Assembly: GCA_021397845.1 (NCBI GenBank)
Contig: CM038047.1
Location: 46,407,210-46,471,209, forward strand
DNA from: Areca catechu
Lineage: Eukaryota; Streptophyta; Magnoliopsida; Arecales; Arecaceae
Direction of reading: 5' to 3'
DNA length: 64,000 bases
The notes beneath the pieces were generated by a model. It was not told the DNA's origin. It ran no database searches and saw only the letters and a list, made by a program, of their open reading frames with translations. The stretch's first letter is position 1, and every line of letters begins with the position of its first letter. Positions 22,445-33,441 of this stretch are shown piece by piece. A program made the position numbers and the translations under genes.

Positions 22445-24572
22445 TGTTGCCGCCTAGATCGCCGTGACCGGTAGCTCTTACATGGCCTAGGTGAGTGGGC
22501 TCCGTGCCAGCATCACCGGGCTCGTTGGTCGGAGACGATCAAGGGGAACATAGTCATAGTTGGGATGAAAGGGGCTTGGTACTGTAGTGGCCCTCCTGTG
22601 GGCCTCTCCGGTGAGGAGTAATCTTCCTCCTTATTGTCCCTCCGTTAGGCGAAACCTGCAAAACAGGGGAGACCTGCACCGGGGATTCCGGCAAAGACAC
22701 TCCGACGATCAAATCAGCGGGACGATCGAAGGAAATAAGGGACCTCTGAGACGGAGAGCTTGGGGGACTCTCCGCTGCCAGAGGGTGATAGACAATGTAA
22801 GAATGAAGAGAGTGTGTTGTCTCTTACCCCTCTTACCTCTTCCCGCTGCTCTTATGTAGACGAGCGGCTCATGATGTTCAGAGAGGCACGTTCTTCTTGG
22901 TATAGGCCTGTGAAGCTTCTGCAGGCCTGGGAGGCTTAGGTAGGTTGGTCAACTTCCTCCTTCTTGATGGTTCAGGAGGTTGGTGGAGGAGCACAGCGCC
23001 TTGGATGTGGCACTCCTTCCTGATTGGCGTAAGCTATGATGGGGGCTTTTAATATAGCCCTCCTTCGTAGACGGCGGACTCAGTTTGGCAGAGATGGTGA
23101 CGTGTCGGGCTGCCATCTAGCCTTCCTCCGTACCTATATTTTGAAAAGCATACCTGGAATGGAATCAAATAAACCGTGGCACATGCTTCGAGATGAGGCA
23201 GGCGAGGCTTTTCGTGTGCATGGTTCGAGGTGTCCCGCCGCAAGGCTAGGCCGCATGGCTTCTCCATGCATGGCGAGGTCTATAAGGCTAGGCCGTGTAG
23301 CCTCTCCATGCATGGTGAGGTCTGCAGAGGCCTCTACGCACACGGGTCGAGGTGCGCGGGGTAGTCGTGCGAGCCAAGGCGCGGTATGCAGGGTCTCCCC
23401 CATGCATGCAGTTATGGGCGCCGAACCAGGCGGAGGGCGCTGCATGGGCATGCCCTGGCATGAAGGTGAGGTGCGGACCCTGCGGGCGACCGGGTGCCGG
23501 AGCGGGTGCCTCGCCGGACTGGGCCGGACCGGACGGAGGTCCGCCGAACCGAGCCGGACTAGGCACGGGATTGCCGAGCTGGCACGGGCTGGAGCCGAAC
23601 TGGGCAGAGGGCACTGCATGGATGTCCCCTGGCGCGGAGGCGAGGTGCGGACCCTGCGGGCGACCGGGTGCCGGAGCGAGTCCCTCGCCGGACTGGGCCA
23701 GACCGGACGGAGGTCCGCCGAACCGAGCCGGACTGGGCACGGGATTGCCGAGCTGGAGCGGGCTGGAGCCAAACTGGGCAGAGGGCGCTGCATGGATGTC
23801 CCCTGGCGCGGAGGGAGGTGCGGACCCTGCGGGCGACTGGGTGCCGGAGCGGGTGCCTCGCCGGACTGGGCCTGACCGGACGGAGGTCCGCCGAACCGAG
23901 CCGGACTGGGCACGGGATTGCCGAGCTGGCGCGGGCGGAAGCCGGACGCGGGCATGCCAGGCGGAGCCTTGCAGGGCGCTGTCGAGGTCGGCCGATCGCC
24001 GGAGGAGCTCGGGCGGAAGCCGGACGCGGGCATGCCGGACGGAGCCTTGCGGGGCGCTACCGAGGTCGGCCGAACGCCGGAGGAGCTCGGGCGGAAGCCA
24101 GACGCGGGCATGCCGGGCGGAGCCTTGCGGGGCACTGCCGAGGTCGGCCGAACGCCGGAGGAGCTGGGGCTGCTGGAGCCGGACGCGGGCATGCTGGGCG
24201 GAGCGGGGCGCTGATCCGGGCGTGGCTTCTTCCTGATGATGCTTGGACCGGGCGGAGTGAAGCCGGGCCGATCCGGAGAGCTTCGTAGGCCGAAGTTGGC
24301 TACCTTTCATGCCTGGCCGGGCTCCAGGCCAGGCTGCCGAGCTGAACTGAACTACCGAAGCTGGACTTCTCATGGCCAAAGTGAGGCCGAGATACTGGTT
24401 CACCGCCGAGGTGGGGCCGAGCCGAGCTGGGCTGAACTGTCACATGGCCGAAGTGGGGCCGAACCGAGCTGGACTGAACCGCCACATGGCCGAAGTGGAG
24501 AAGTACGAGGCCGTGCCAGCCTCCAAGGAGGACACGTGTCAGGGCCGAATGGATCTTGTTTACTTTGTAACA
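22445..24572 (-). repeat. LTR of the LARD-like element, right copy (5' LTR)
   Basis: Colinear with the left copy but with three 174-bp units (23437, 23611, 23785) in place of four. That difference explains the 176-bp length gap. About four 78-bp units follow at 23930-24210. Confidence 0.85.
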
Positions 24573-24577
24573 CAATA

Positions 24578-24904
24578 CATCATAAGATCAAACATAATAC
24601 AAAATCATACATAAACAGTAATGACATCAACCCAAATACAAAGTATTGACATTAGACAATAATACATCACAAACCATATGAATATATTACAATCCATCAA
24701 ATATAATACAAAGTAATGACATAAACCATGAACATCTGATAGTACTCATGAAGCAACAACTAAATCCTATCTTGACACATTAATAAAATTTAAACAATGG
24801 AAATAATATGAGTATAGTTGTTGTAATAATCAATAAATAAACATCACATAAATAACAAAAATAACTAATGTACCTTAAAATAGCTATGAAATATGACTTA
24901 TATA
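24578..24904. other. MULE sequence between insertion and transposase
   Basis: AT-rich (ACATAA/ATACAA repeats), probably the spacer between the PMD and transposase genes. Confidence 0.4.
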
Positions 24905-27575
24905 ATTTTACTAACCTGCTTGTAAAAGTCTTGGACATGATCGTTTGTCATGCGCTTCTTCCTTACAGATTGTATACCTGCGTCTGTTGCCAGCTTCTCT
25001 AACATCCATATCATCTCTAATCCTTGTGGAACGTGGCATACCTTTCTGTCGCAACCTATTTTTGTCAGGTATAATGATACCATGTCCACTTTGTTGGGAC
25101 CAATATTTTTCGTGAGGAATTGGTTGAAATTGTGGTGCATAAGTTTGATAATAATCATGTAAGGTATAGCACCGATCAATGTATCTATAAAAATCATTGG
25201 CAATATGTGCACAAACAGCCATGACATGAGATAAGGTAAATGATAATATTGCCATTTCTGACACGTACATGTCTGCTGTGAAATACGAACAACCTACAAC
25301 ATCAAAAATCATAATTTGGCGTATGCACAACATAATATATAATATGTTTTCAATAATAGATAAAGATAGTAAGTACCTGTGTATTGTTGTCCCTGTTCAT
25401 GTTTAGACCACGTCTAGAAGTTTGGACTTGGAACAAGACACTTGCTTTATCGAACCTTGTAATGGTATGCGATGTTGCTTTGGCTTACTTGGAGATGATA
25501 TGTCCCATGATAAAAGGAGTAAACCTTTCATTTTTGTCTATTGCCTCATTTGCTTGAGCATGTCGACCTTTGAAGTATGACACAAGTCGAAAGAAAGTCA
25601 ACTGCACCAATTCTATTATTGGTAGGAATTGAGCATTTTTTAAAACTTCATTGAAATACTCGGATATATTAGTTGTCATCATCCCATACTGTCATCCGTC
25701 GTCATGTGAACGTATCCATTTCACTAAAGGGATTTCATTCAACCACTGAATAGCCTCTTGATTAAATTTTTCAATATTCCTCATATATTTCTGGAATTTT
25801 CTGGGCTACATTTGCATTCTAGCTTTTTTCACAACATCTCTAAGTTTGGGATCACGAAATCTTGAATTGAAATTACTTGCCACGTGACGCAGGCAATAAA
25901 CATGATAAGCATTCGGTGGCTGCCAATCCAGATACTTATTCTATACTACAGCAAGTATACCAGCATGTCGATCAAAAATTAGATAAATTTCCTGACATGA
26001 TGTAATAAGATTTTTTATGCAAGCTAAGAACCAACCCTAGGTGTCAGCTAACTATTCATCAATAATACCAAATGCAAGTAGAAATATCTTATTATTTCCA
26101 TCAGCAGCAGTTGTATCAACAACTTCTCCTTATACTTTCCATACATGAAAGTAGCATCAATACTTATGACCGGTCGACAGTGCTTCAACCCTTCAATCGA
26201 GGGTGCAAAGGTCCAAAATATACGATCAAACTGAGCACAAGCTGGACTACCGATTGGAGTGCTGATAAATTTCACCCAGGAACCAAGATTAAATTTTTAA
26301 ACAGCATGCAACCATTTCGATAACAATTGATATGACATATCCCAATCCCCGAACAGCATCGCTATCGCCTTCTGTTTGGCATCCCATAATTTTTTATAAC
26401 TTGGTGTATAGTTGTATTTATTCTTTAAGACTGCACCAAGTCCAGCAACAGCAATTGTAGAAATTTCTTTAACCAAGTCTTGAATTTCATTTGCAATTAA
26501 TATGAAGTCAAGCCCATAATAATCCAGAGATATCATTGCAAATGGGCATATATGAGGACCAATATATCATGAGATCTCAAAATAATCATGACATTTAATA
26601 GCTCTCACCATCCATTGACATTCCAAATCTCTGTTCTTATATTTTACAAGCCATATATTTGGATTTGACTCAATAACCTTAAATTCATGATATCTTTCAA
26701 CAGAATATTGTTTTACTATAGTGTGTAATTCTGTCTTATCCGTAAAACAAAGTCCTTTATGTAATTCCTCATCCTTTTGCCATATAATATGTTGTTCCTG
26801 CAATAAAGAATACATTGACACATTAGCAACATTCCAATCAACTTGAGTGAATATTCTAGATGGAGCTTCAAATGTAGAATAGTTTGGAATGGTGGTATCC
26901 TCTAGACTTCGTACTGGATGTTAAGTACCAGCTTCATTAGCTTTGTCAGCCAAATCATGTTCACTTTCATCATCATTTTTATTAAAAAGCTGATTATCTA
27001 CATACACCGTATCATCAGCAACTGTATATACTGATACTTCTTTAATATTACTTTCTGGTACAGTACTGTCCACCATACGTAACGGGTCTATAGTAAAAAT
27101 TAAACCAATACTTTTTACATCATTATCTATAATGTTTGGAGTACGGTATGAAATAACATGTTCAGATATACGAGTTGTTGCTATATTTTGAACAGATTCT
27201 TCATAATCATCCTGTTTGCAAACAGGTTCAAGAGCTTCAACGGTTTGGATATCTATGTACAACTTTGCACCCGATATATATGGATATGAACTGATGTTAA
27301 AAATATTATCTTTATATCTTCATCATTGGTTAATGGAACAGGTTCATACTTTACAAATATTGACTGGACAACTTGTGGATATCTATAGATGATCAATATT
27401 TTTTTCTAGTTCGATCAATATGAAAAACTCTATATATTTTGTTCTCCAACTCTTTAGATGTCATACCAGAATTAATTCTAATTACCTTTTTCGATCCCTG
27501 GTTGTACTCAATCCCATATTTTCTATTAATCATAGAACCATTAATATAATATAATACTGTGATTTTTTTTTCCAT
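24905..27575 (-). pseudogene. MULE transposase (mudrA type), decayed
   Basis: MuDR-family transposases cut and paste elements with long TIRs. Read downward from about 27575, the pieces are: an N-terminal piece (MEKKITVLYYINGSMINRKY); an acidic linker (27262-26921); a MuDR DNA-binding-like domain with LHKGLCFTDKTELHTIVKQY and LECQWMVRAIKC (26821-26567); ANEIQDLVKEISTI and KLWDAKQKAIAMLFGDWDMS (26536-26297); the MULE catalytic domain RIFWTFAPSIEGLKHCRPVI then SIDATFMYGKYKEKLLI (26275-26048); TTNISEYFNEVLKNAQFLPI (25680); and YYQTYAPQFQPIPHEKYW with a worn zinc knuckle (CKEEAHDKRSC). The catalytic Asp of SIDAT is kept. Frame breaks near 26560, 26290, 26040 and 25480, and several stops, mean no active protein is made. 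Confidence 0.88.
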
Positions 27576-27830
27576 TACACCCTACATGTTTAATAAACAA
27601 AATATATTTAGAGATAACCTTCTTAAAATTTATATTGATATAATTTAAAAACTAATTAAATTAAATAAATAATATGATGATAAAATTTAAAATATAATTA
27701 TTTTATTAAGCACATAAATATAGATTTCAATATATTTTTAAATTACTATCTACGTACGGAGATTATGATGACTTAAATGATAAATGCATCCTATCATCAA
27801 CTACTAGGTAAATATAGGTCCTATCCTATT
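27576..27830. other. AT-rich sequence upstream of the transposase
   Basis: No gene seen. This is the likely promoter side of the transposase gene. Confidence 0.4.
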
Positions 27831-28047
27831 TAGGAATTACATTAATTTTATGAGTCAACTTACAGTAATCAAACGGTATGCAATGAAGACTGAATGAAAT
27901 TTTGGCAGCAATTCTCTTTAGTTCTCCATATAGAAATATTTACGTACGCGGAGAACAAAAGAAGAATGGTGCTCGAAATTTTATTCAGTCTTCATTACAT
28001 ATCATTTGATTACTGTAAGCTGACCTGTAAAATTATTTGTAATTCCC
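27831..28047. mobile_element. Palindromic MITE or foldback, ~217 bp
   Basis: The left arm (TAGGAATTACATTAATTTTA, CTTACAGTAATCAAA, AATGAAGACTGAAT) is mirrored by the right arm (ATTCAGTCTTCATT, TTTGATTACTGTAAG, TAAAATTATTTGTAATTCCC). The centre is near 27942, around a TACGTACG-like core. It has no coding capacity. Confidence 0.75.
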
Positions 28048-30050
28048 AAACTATCCAAATTTGATAATCAATTGATTAATATGCATAATTCTCAAATTTG
28101 TATAAATTTATAAAAATATATGGATACTACAGAATATACATATTAAGCAATTAGCAGGTCTATGGTTCAATGCAATGCAAATCTTATAAAAATATATACA
28201 AAAAATTAAATGATTAACCTAAAAAATAATTTCAAAACATTATTACATCACTAATACTAATATCTACATATTATAAACTATAAAAATTCATGCTATACAT
28301 CTATATAATAAAAATAATAAAACTATAAATATGCAGACTACATATTTTCAAGATTTTCATTCAAATATTTATTTTCTATACTATGATTACACTTTTAATG
28401 AATAAATTGATAATATGAATAATATAGCATATAAATTAACAACTTCATTCATAACTTAATAATTTATTTATATACCATAACTCTCTAATTTTCATTATTA
28501 AATTATTTACATGTTTAAAATATTTACAAATCATAGATATTCATTAACTTCATTTATAATTTAATATATTAATTTAAAACCACCATGTATTCAAATTTAA
28601 TTAAATAATTATTTACAAGCTATAAATATTCATACATTTTAAATATTTAGTAAACATACAATAGTTTATTTATATCAAATAAATCATATCATGTTTGTAA
28701 TATATTCTATTTATACAATAAGTTTTATTACACTATTATTAATTTTAAATTAATTACCTTATTCTTAATTTTATATGTTGTTTATGTTATTAACTATACC
28801 GATAAACTAATAAAATACTTATATAGCATGACAAATTCATTTTTAATTAAATAATTATTTACATGCTCTAAATATTTATATGGTTTATTCATTTAGTATT
28901 AATATCAAAATTTATTTATATTAAACAGGTCATTTATTTTTATAACTATATTAATTATGCCTATCTATATTAATATACTATTCTTATATATTTATACACT
29001 CATAATTAATTATTACTTTAATTTTATAATGATGAAATAATTTTAATGATTAATCCATAATAAATTAATTTCAATAATTCAATACATATTTAATTTTACT
29101 AACTTAAATTATCTGCCATTATAATTTCATATTTTTAACATTTTTTTATAAAATATATTATAGCATATCATTATTCTTTTTATATTAATTAATATATTAA
29201 TAAATTATTGAAATATAGCTAAACAAACTTACCTTTATTTAATTATTAATTTAACTTCTATACATATTTATATTTTTTTAAATCTTTACTATTAACATCA
29301 TAATTTACTTATATTAAACAAATCAAGTAATTATATATCTAAATTAACTATTTATATCTATTTTCTAATTTTTTTTATTATAAATTTTTAATAACCTATT
29401 CATTCTTCAAATCTTAGTACTATATCATAATTTCTTCAATAATTAAAACATTAATTTATATCTAAACATTATTATTATATACTATTTCTTAATTAATTAT
29501 TTACAAAATATTTGAAAAAATTGAAATAATTTGAATCATTATTTCAAAGCTTGATAATTTAAAAATTCTATATATATTTATATTTCTTTACTAAATTTTT
29601 TTATCTTTATAAATTGATTTACATATTATATATTTAATTATTATTTATTTTAACATTAACAATATATACTATTTTTTAATTTCTGATATAATAAATATTA
29701 TACCAAAAATAACCAGATAATTAATCAAAGCTTATTAATATTTTCTATTTTTTTAATAACATAATTTAAAAATAAACCAAAATAAAGTACTACATATCCA
29801 TGTAATTTAATATAATTTACAATTACATCAACTGCATCCAAAATATATTATGCGAACATAAATAAAATAAATACAATTACAATTGCATCATAAAAAATAG
29901 CATAACATTACATTGTAAAATTCTGAAATTAAATTACTAAATATTAAAAAACTTATACCAAACAAAAACTGTAATAACAATATTCAAATAATTTAAATAA
30001 TAAAATAAATAACATAATTATCTCTAATGCTAGATGGAAGAAAATAATTT
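28048..30050. other. 2-kb extremely AT-rich stretch
   Basis: Almost only A and T, with many TTAATTA and TATAAA words and no open frame of note. It lies between the transposase and the right TIR. Confidence 0.6.
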
Positions 30051-30404
30051 TTTTGATTTTTTTGGATCTGAAAAACTTTCCTGCACTTGGGCCGGATCTT
30101 CACAACGGAACCGAAGATCAACTTAAACCGGACCTGATTCTACTTGGGCTGGATCTAGAGAGGAGAACAAGCCAACAAAAAAATTCAAACAATACCAAGG
30201 GGCTGTGGGGCAGGAGAGAAAAAAATTTTCATACCTTCAATGGGGCCGGGAAAAAGCCGTTGACGAAGAAAAATTAGGGAATGGGGCTGTCAACATAGGA
30301 AATGAGGCCGGAGACAAAGGGAATGGGGCTGGAGACAAAGGGAAACAACCGATGAACAATAGCACGAAAACAAAAAAATAGAACAGAGGAGAGGGTAAAT
30401 CGGC
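30051..30404. other. GC-richer sub-terminal MULE segment
   Basis: Contains GGCCGGATCT and repeated GGGAATGGGGCTGG / GGAAATGAGGCCGG words. Small frames on both strands are not convincing as genes. Confidence 0.4.
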
Positions 30405-30614
30405 TGAGAAACCATCTTTGACAAAGATGATTTCAGTACGGCTTACCACGTCGCATCCTTCCCCTGCCATGTTTCATTTTCTCCCTGCCACGTTTCAATT
30501 CCCTGCCAATTCACCTACCACGTTGCACCTAAAAACCTATTTTGATAAATATATTACCAAAAATCTAATATCATAATTATTTATTTTTTTATATTATTTT
30601 GAAAAAAAAAATCC
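30405..30614 (-). repeat. Right terminal inverted repeat of the MULE
   Basis: Partner of 1776-1930. It contains hairpin arms GAAACCATCTTT and AAAGATGATTTC at 30408-30434 and several CTGCCACGTTTCA repeats, which make this TIR longer than the left one. Confidence 0.75.
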
Positions 30615-30623
30615 TCAAGTAGG
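30615..30623. repeat. Right 9-bp target-site duplication of the MULE
   Basis: TCAAGTAGG, matching TCAAATAGG at 1767-1775 except at one base. Confidence 0.75.
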
Positions 30624-32540
30624 ATATCCATCACAAGCAGTGCAAATGATTTTCCTGATAGAGATTAAAGTAGAGAGCTAGAAATGCATGGCCCCATCCT
30701 TGCTAGTTCATTATATGCAAGGAGAAGAACAAATGCAAAGAGATCAAGAACAAAGCTATAGCTTTACAAAAACAAACACTTAAACTAGGTTTTTAAAGAA
30801 GGATTTTACATAGTGAGAACCAACTCTTCAGGGAAAAATAAGTTCACATCCCAGATAATGAAAATCTTGAACTATCTTTCATATCAATAAACCTCAAAAC
30901 AATTAATGATATGCTAATACTCTTAACCTACCTGTCTTGCACATCTTGAAGTGGAAAGTCTGGAAAGCTACCACTTATCCATTCTCAAGCAAAGAGGTCA
31001 CACCATGCCTTTGTCTCAAAATAATCCCTTTCTACTTTGCATAAAGCTCGAACCAAATGACAAAGCAGCCGCCTAGAAAAATATGTGCATGTCGCACTCA
31101 AATGAAATCTCCATCACTTATTATTACCCGATTTGACTTGTTTTTTCCTATCATTTTATCATCTAATGTCACATCGTTTGATGTTTTCGACCATCCATTC
31201 TTATCTCACTAACATATAGTTAACCAATGCATTAGAAAAGGTCAAAATAAGAGAGTGCTAAAGAAGATCATCGATGAATCTAATTATCATAAAAGGAACT
31301 TAAATTACCAAATAATAGATGTATTTGGCATTTTAGTTGCATTATGTGTTTAGTAAATGAATCTCAAGTGGTTGCAATATATTTTTATAATACTTTCTTA
31401 AGCTATTACTCTGTTAGTAATAGAACTAGCATATTATCCTTAAATTATGACTTTTTTTTTTGTAATTTTTAATTAGCCACGATATAAAAACAATTAGAAA
31501 GTAAAGTTGTCTAGATGCAAGCACAACTTATCATATGAAATTCACATAAAACATCAAAAAAATAAAAAGTTTGTTATCTTATGTTTCAAGGAGATAATTA
31601 AAAGGAGTGTTTATGTTAATATAAAATATAGTAAATAATGTAACTACCATTTTGAGAATCATAAATATCTAACATGGACAAATGTGCTCAAAATAAAGAA
31701 TGAAAATAATAATAATAATAATCCATCCAATTCCAATCTAGTAATTTCAAAATATGGAAATGTTGTACCATTCATTCTAGGATAAGCCTAATTAAACTAA
31801 AAAGGTTCATTAGACTAATTTTATTGAATCAATAGAAGAGCAATAATTGATTTGTGGCCCCCAATGCTAATTTCATAATTCCATGTGCATGAAACAGGCT
31901 CTCTATAGCATCATGATGGATCACCTTTTTTTTTTTTTATCAAGTTCATGATCTGAACTTTCGTCTTCCATGTCTATACTACCTAACAATGATTCATTCT
32001 CAATTTTTAAGCTAATTAAAAAAAGAGTATTTTCAGAATGACACTAGGCACAAGCCATCTGAGAAATGACTTCAGAAATATAAAAACCAACAAAATTACT
32101 TGATAGCTATTCAAGCCAGCCACTTCCCTGGTTTCTAACGCGACGCATAATAAGATTTCAATTAAAAAGAGCTATGGGAAGCCACATCAACTTGAGTGAT
32201 TTTTTTAAAATATTTGAGTTATTGTATAAGGTTGATTTTTTTTTTTTTATTTTTTTTATTTGATGTGTTGGGTCATCAAATGAATTCTCAACCAAGACCT
32301 ATAAGCGTCTAGATTGAAGTTTTCAGCTGCTGGCCAATTCCTACCGATCCAAGAGAGACCGTTGAAATGGATACATGGCTCATGTCCCTTAATCAAGTTG
32401 GTACGTACTTCGACATTATTATTTTTTTTTCTTCATCAAAATACGTGCAAAATGCCAAAACCCCCTCTCAAAAGGAAATTAGGGACAGCTCCGGTAGTAC
32501 TTTAATTAACTGACTACATCTTGGAATGAAGAAATTGTGT
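30624..32540. other. Intergenic spacer upstream of the phytolongin gene
   Basis: AT-rich, with an (AAT)n run near 31704-31725 and poly-T runs near 31927 and 32238. No gene is supported. Confidence 0.5.
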
Positions 32541-32566
32541 GTGTGTATATATATATATATAAACAT
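32541..32566 (+). promoter_or_regulatory. Candidate TATA region of the phytolongin gene
   Basis: A GTGTGTATATATATATATATAAAC stretch ends in TATATAAA, followed by ATTTCATTGCTCTCC. It sits about 120 bases before a good 5'-leader splice donor. The TA microsatellite makes this call tentative. Confidence 0.4.
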
Positions 32567-32687
32567 TTCATTGCTCTCCTATTCTAGTTAAGGTGAAGCA
32601 ACCACAAAAAAGATAGAAGTGGTGCGAGCCGGTATCTTGGGATCTGGGCTTTTTCAGAAAGCCTGAGATTCCTGGCAAGCGATTACG

Positions 32688-32856
32688 GTAATTCTTTCTC
32701 TATATTCCTCAATGTCTTCAAACACTCCTAGCTTTAATTTAATTTTTTGATTTTTTTTCGTTTGAATAATTGAAAATCAGGATTTTTCTTTGACCTGGAT
32801 TTTCTTACAAGAAGTAAAGAAACATTCTTGATTTTGAGAATTTTCATCTTTGGCAG
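32688..32856 (+). other. Probable 5'-leader intron
   Basis: Donor GATTACG|GTAATT, T-rich body and acceptor CATCTTTGGCAG|ATGG. It lies in the leader of the phytolongin gene. Predicted from splice consensus only. Confidence 0.45.
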
Positions 32857-32991
32857 ATGGAATTTTCTGTTAAGGGGAGAATTCCACCTTGCAAAATCCA
32901 GATGGGTGAGTTGTTGAAACCTTTGGAGTTTCCATTGGATCCCGAGTCCAGTCTTTATAGCTCATTTCCAAATCCCCAAACCAAGAACTAG
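32857..32991 (+). CDS. Possible upstream ORF in the phytolongin leader
   Basis: A 44-codon frame starts at the ATG directly after the predicted acceptor (MEFSVKGRIPPC...) and stops at TAG. If the leader is transcribed as predicted, this uORF precedes the main start by about 590 bases and could lower its translation. A strong-looking donor GG|GTGAGT inside it (near 32906) suggests it may instead be spliced away. No homology recognised. Confidence 0.25.
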   Translation: MEFSVKGRIPPCKIQMGELLKPLEFPLDPESSLYSSFPNPQTKN

Positions 32992-33012
32992 TTCCCCAAA
33001 TTTTCAAGATCC

Positions 33013-33430
33013 GTGACTGGATAATGAATCTTAGGAGAAACCAGAGCAGAAATTTTCTGAGCTTCTGATTATGGTCTAAATCCTTTTTGAAGCTGATCAA
33101 TTCCTGGTGGTCAGGGTCCTTCGTGGCTTGTTTCATCTCATCATTGCAGATCGAAGAAAGGATCTGTGACCGGATTAGTATATCCGAGGAGCGGTGATCT
33201 AAAATCCGAGAGGTCAAAGTTTTCTGGGCTTCCGAACTTCGATGAATTTTTCCGAGCTTCCGAGGCTTGTTTCATCTCATTGCAAATGCATGGAGTTGGT
33301 AGAGATTCGTGACTGGATTATTGAATCCGAGAAGCGATTTAAAAACTGAAAGTTCGAAGTTTTCTGATATCAGCATAGTAACTTTTGATGAATTCACGGC
33401 GGTCGAGATCGTTGAAACTTGTTTCATCCC
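33013..33430 (+). repeat. Degenerate ~145-bp direct repeats in the phytolongin leader
   Basis: GTGACTGGAT-type words at 33013, 33166 and 33309, and CTTGTTTCATC words at 33127, 33266 and 33418, give about three worn units spaced 139-153 bp apart. Each also carries a CCGAG(G/A)..GCG block. Confidence 0.6.
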
Positions 33431-33441
33431 ACTCCAAATCC

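Larger units (their letters stand above)
16221..24572 (-). mobile_element. Non-autonomous Gypsy-derived LTR element (LARD-like)
   Basis: Two very long LTRs (2304 and 2128 bp) begin TGTTACCGCC / TGTTGCCGCC and end TGTAATA / TGTAACA, with the 5-bp TSD CAATA. On the minus strand, CAGGGAGTGGGGGCATC (polypurine tract) abuts the left LTR at 18525 and a primer-like ATTGGCACGCC abuts the right LTR at 22444. The LTR start, including CCTGCAAAA and GACACTCCGACGATCAAGT, resembles the autonomous Tat-like Gypsy at 40801-51284. The polypurine tract also resembles that element's (GCAGGGGGCAAC). The ~3.9 kb interior encodes nothing recognisable and is mostly tandem arrays. It would depend on gag-pol supplied by relatives. 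Confidence 0.85.
1776..30614 (-). mobile_element. Large Mutator-like element (MULE) with nested insertions
   Basis: The left end (AGATTTTTTTTTT, then AAATAATGTAATTTAATAAAATA, GGTAATATAATTACCAAA and an ACGTGGCAG block) is mirrored at the right end when read on the other strand (GGATTTTTTTTTTC, AAAATAATATAAAAAAATAAA, TTTGGTAATATATTTATCAAA, AACGTGGCAG). Both ends then carry a hairpin built on GAAATCGTCTTT / GAAACCATCTTT. A 9-bp direct repeat flanks the pair. Inside are a mudrA-type transposase and a PMD gene, both on the minus strand. Removing the Copia (4322-13631) and the Gypsy-derived insertion (16221-24572), each with one TSD copy, leaves about 11.2 kb. The coding regions are broken, so the copy is probably dead. 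Confidence 0.8.

Noticed and set aside
30053..30470. Two 74-77 codon frames near the MULE right end
   Set aside because: On opposite strands over the same repeat-rich sub-terminal sequence; no family recognised.
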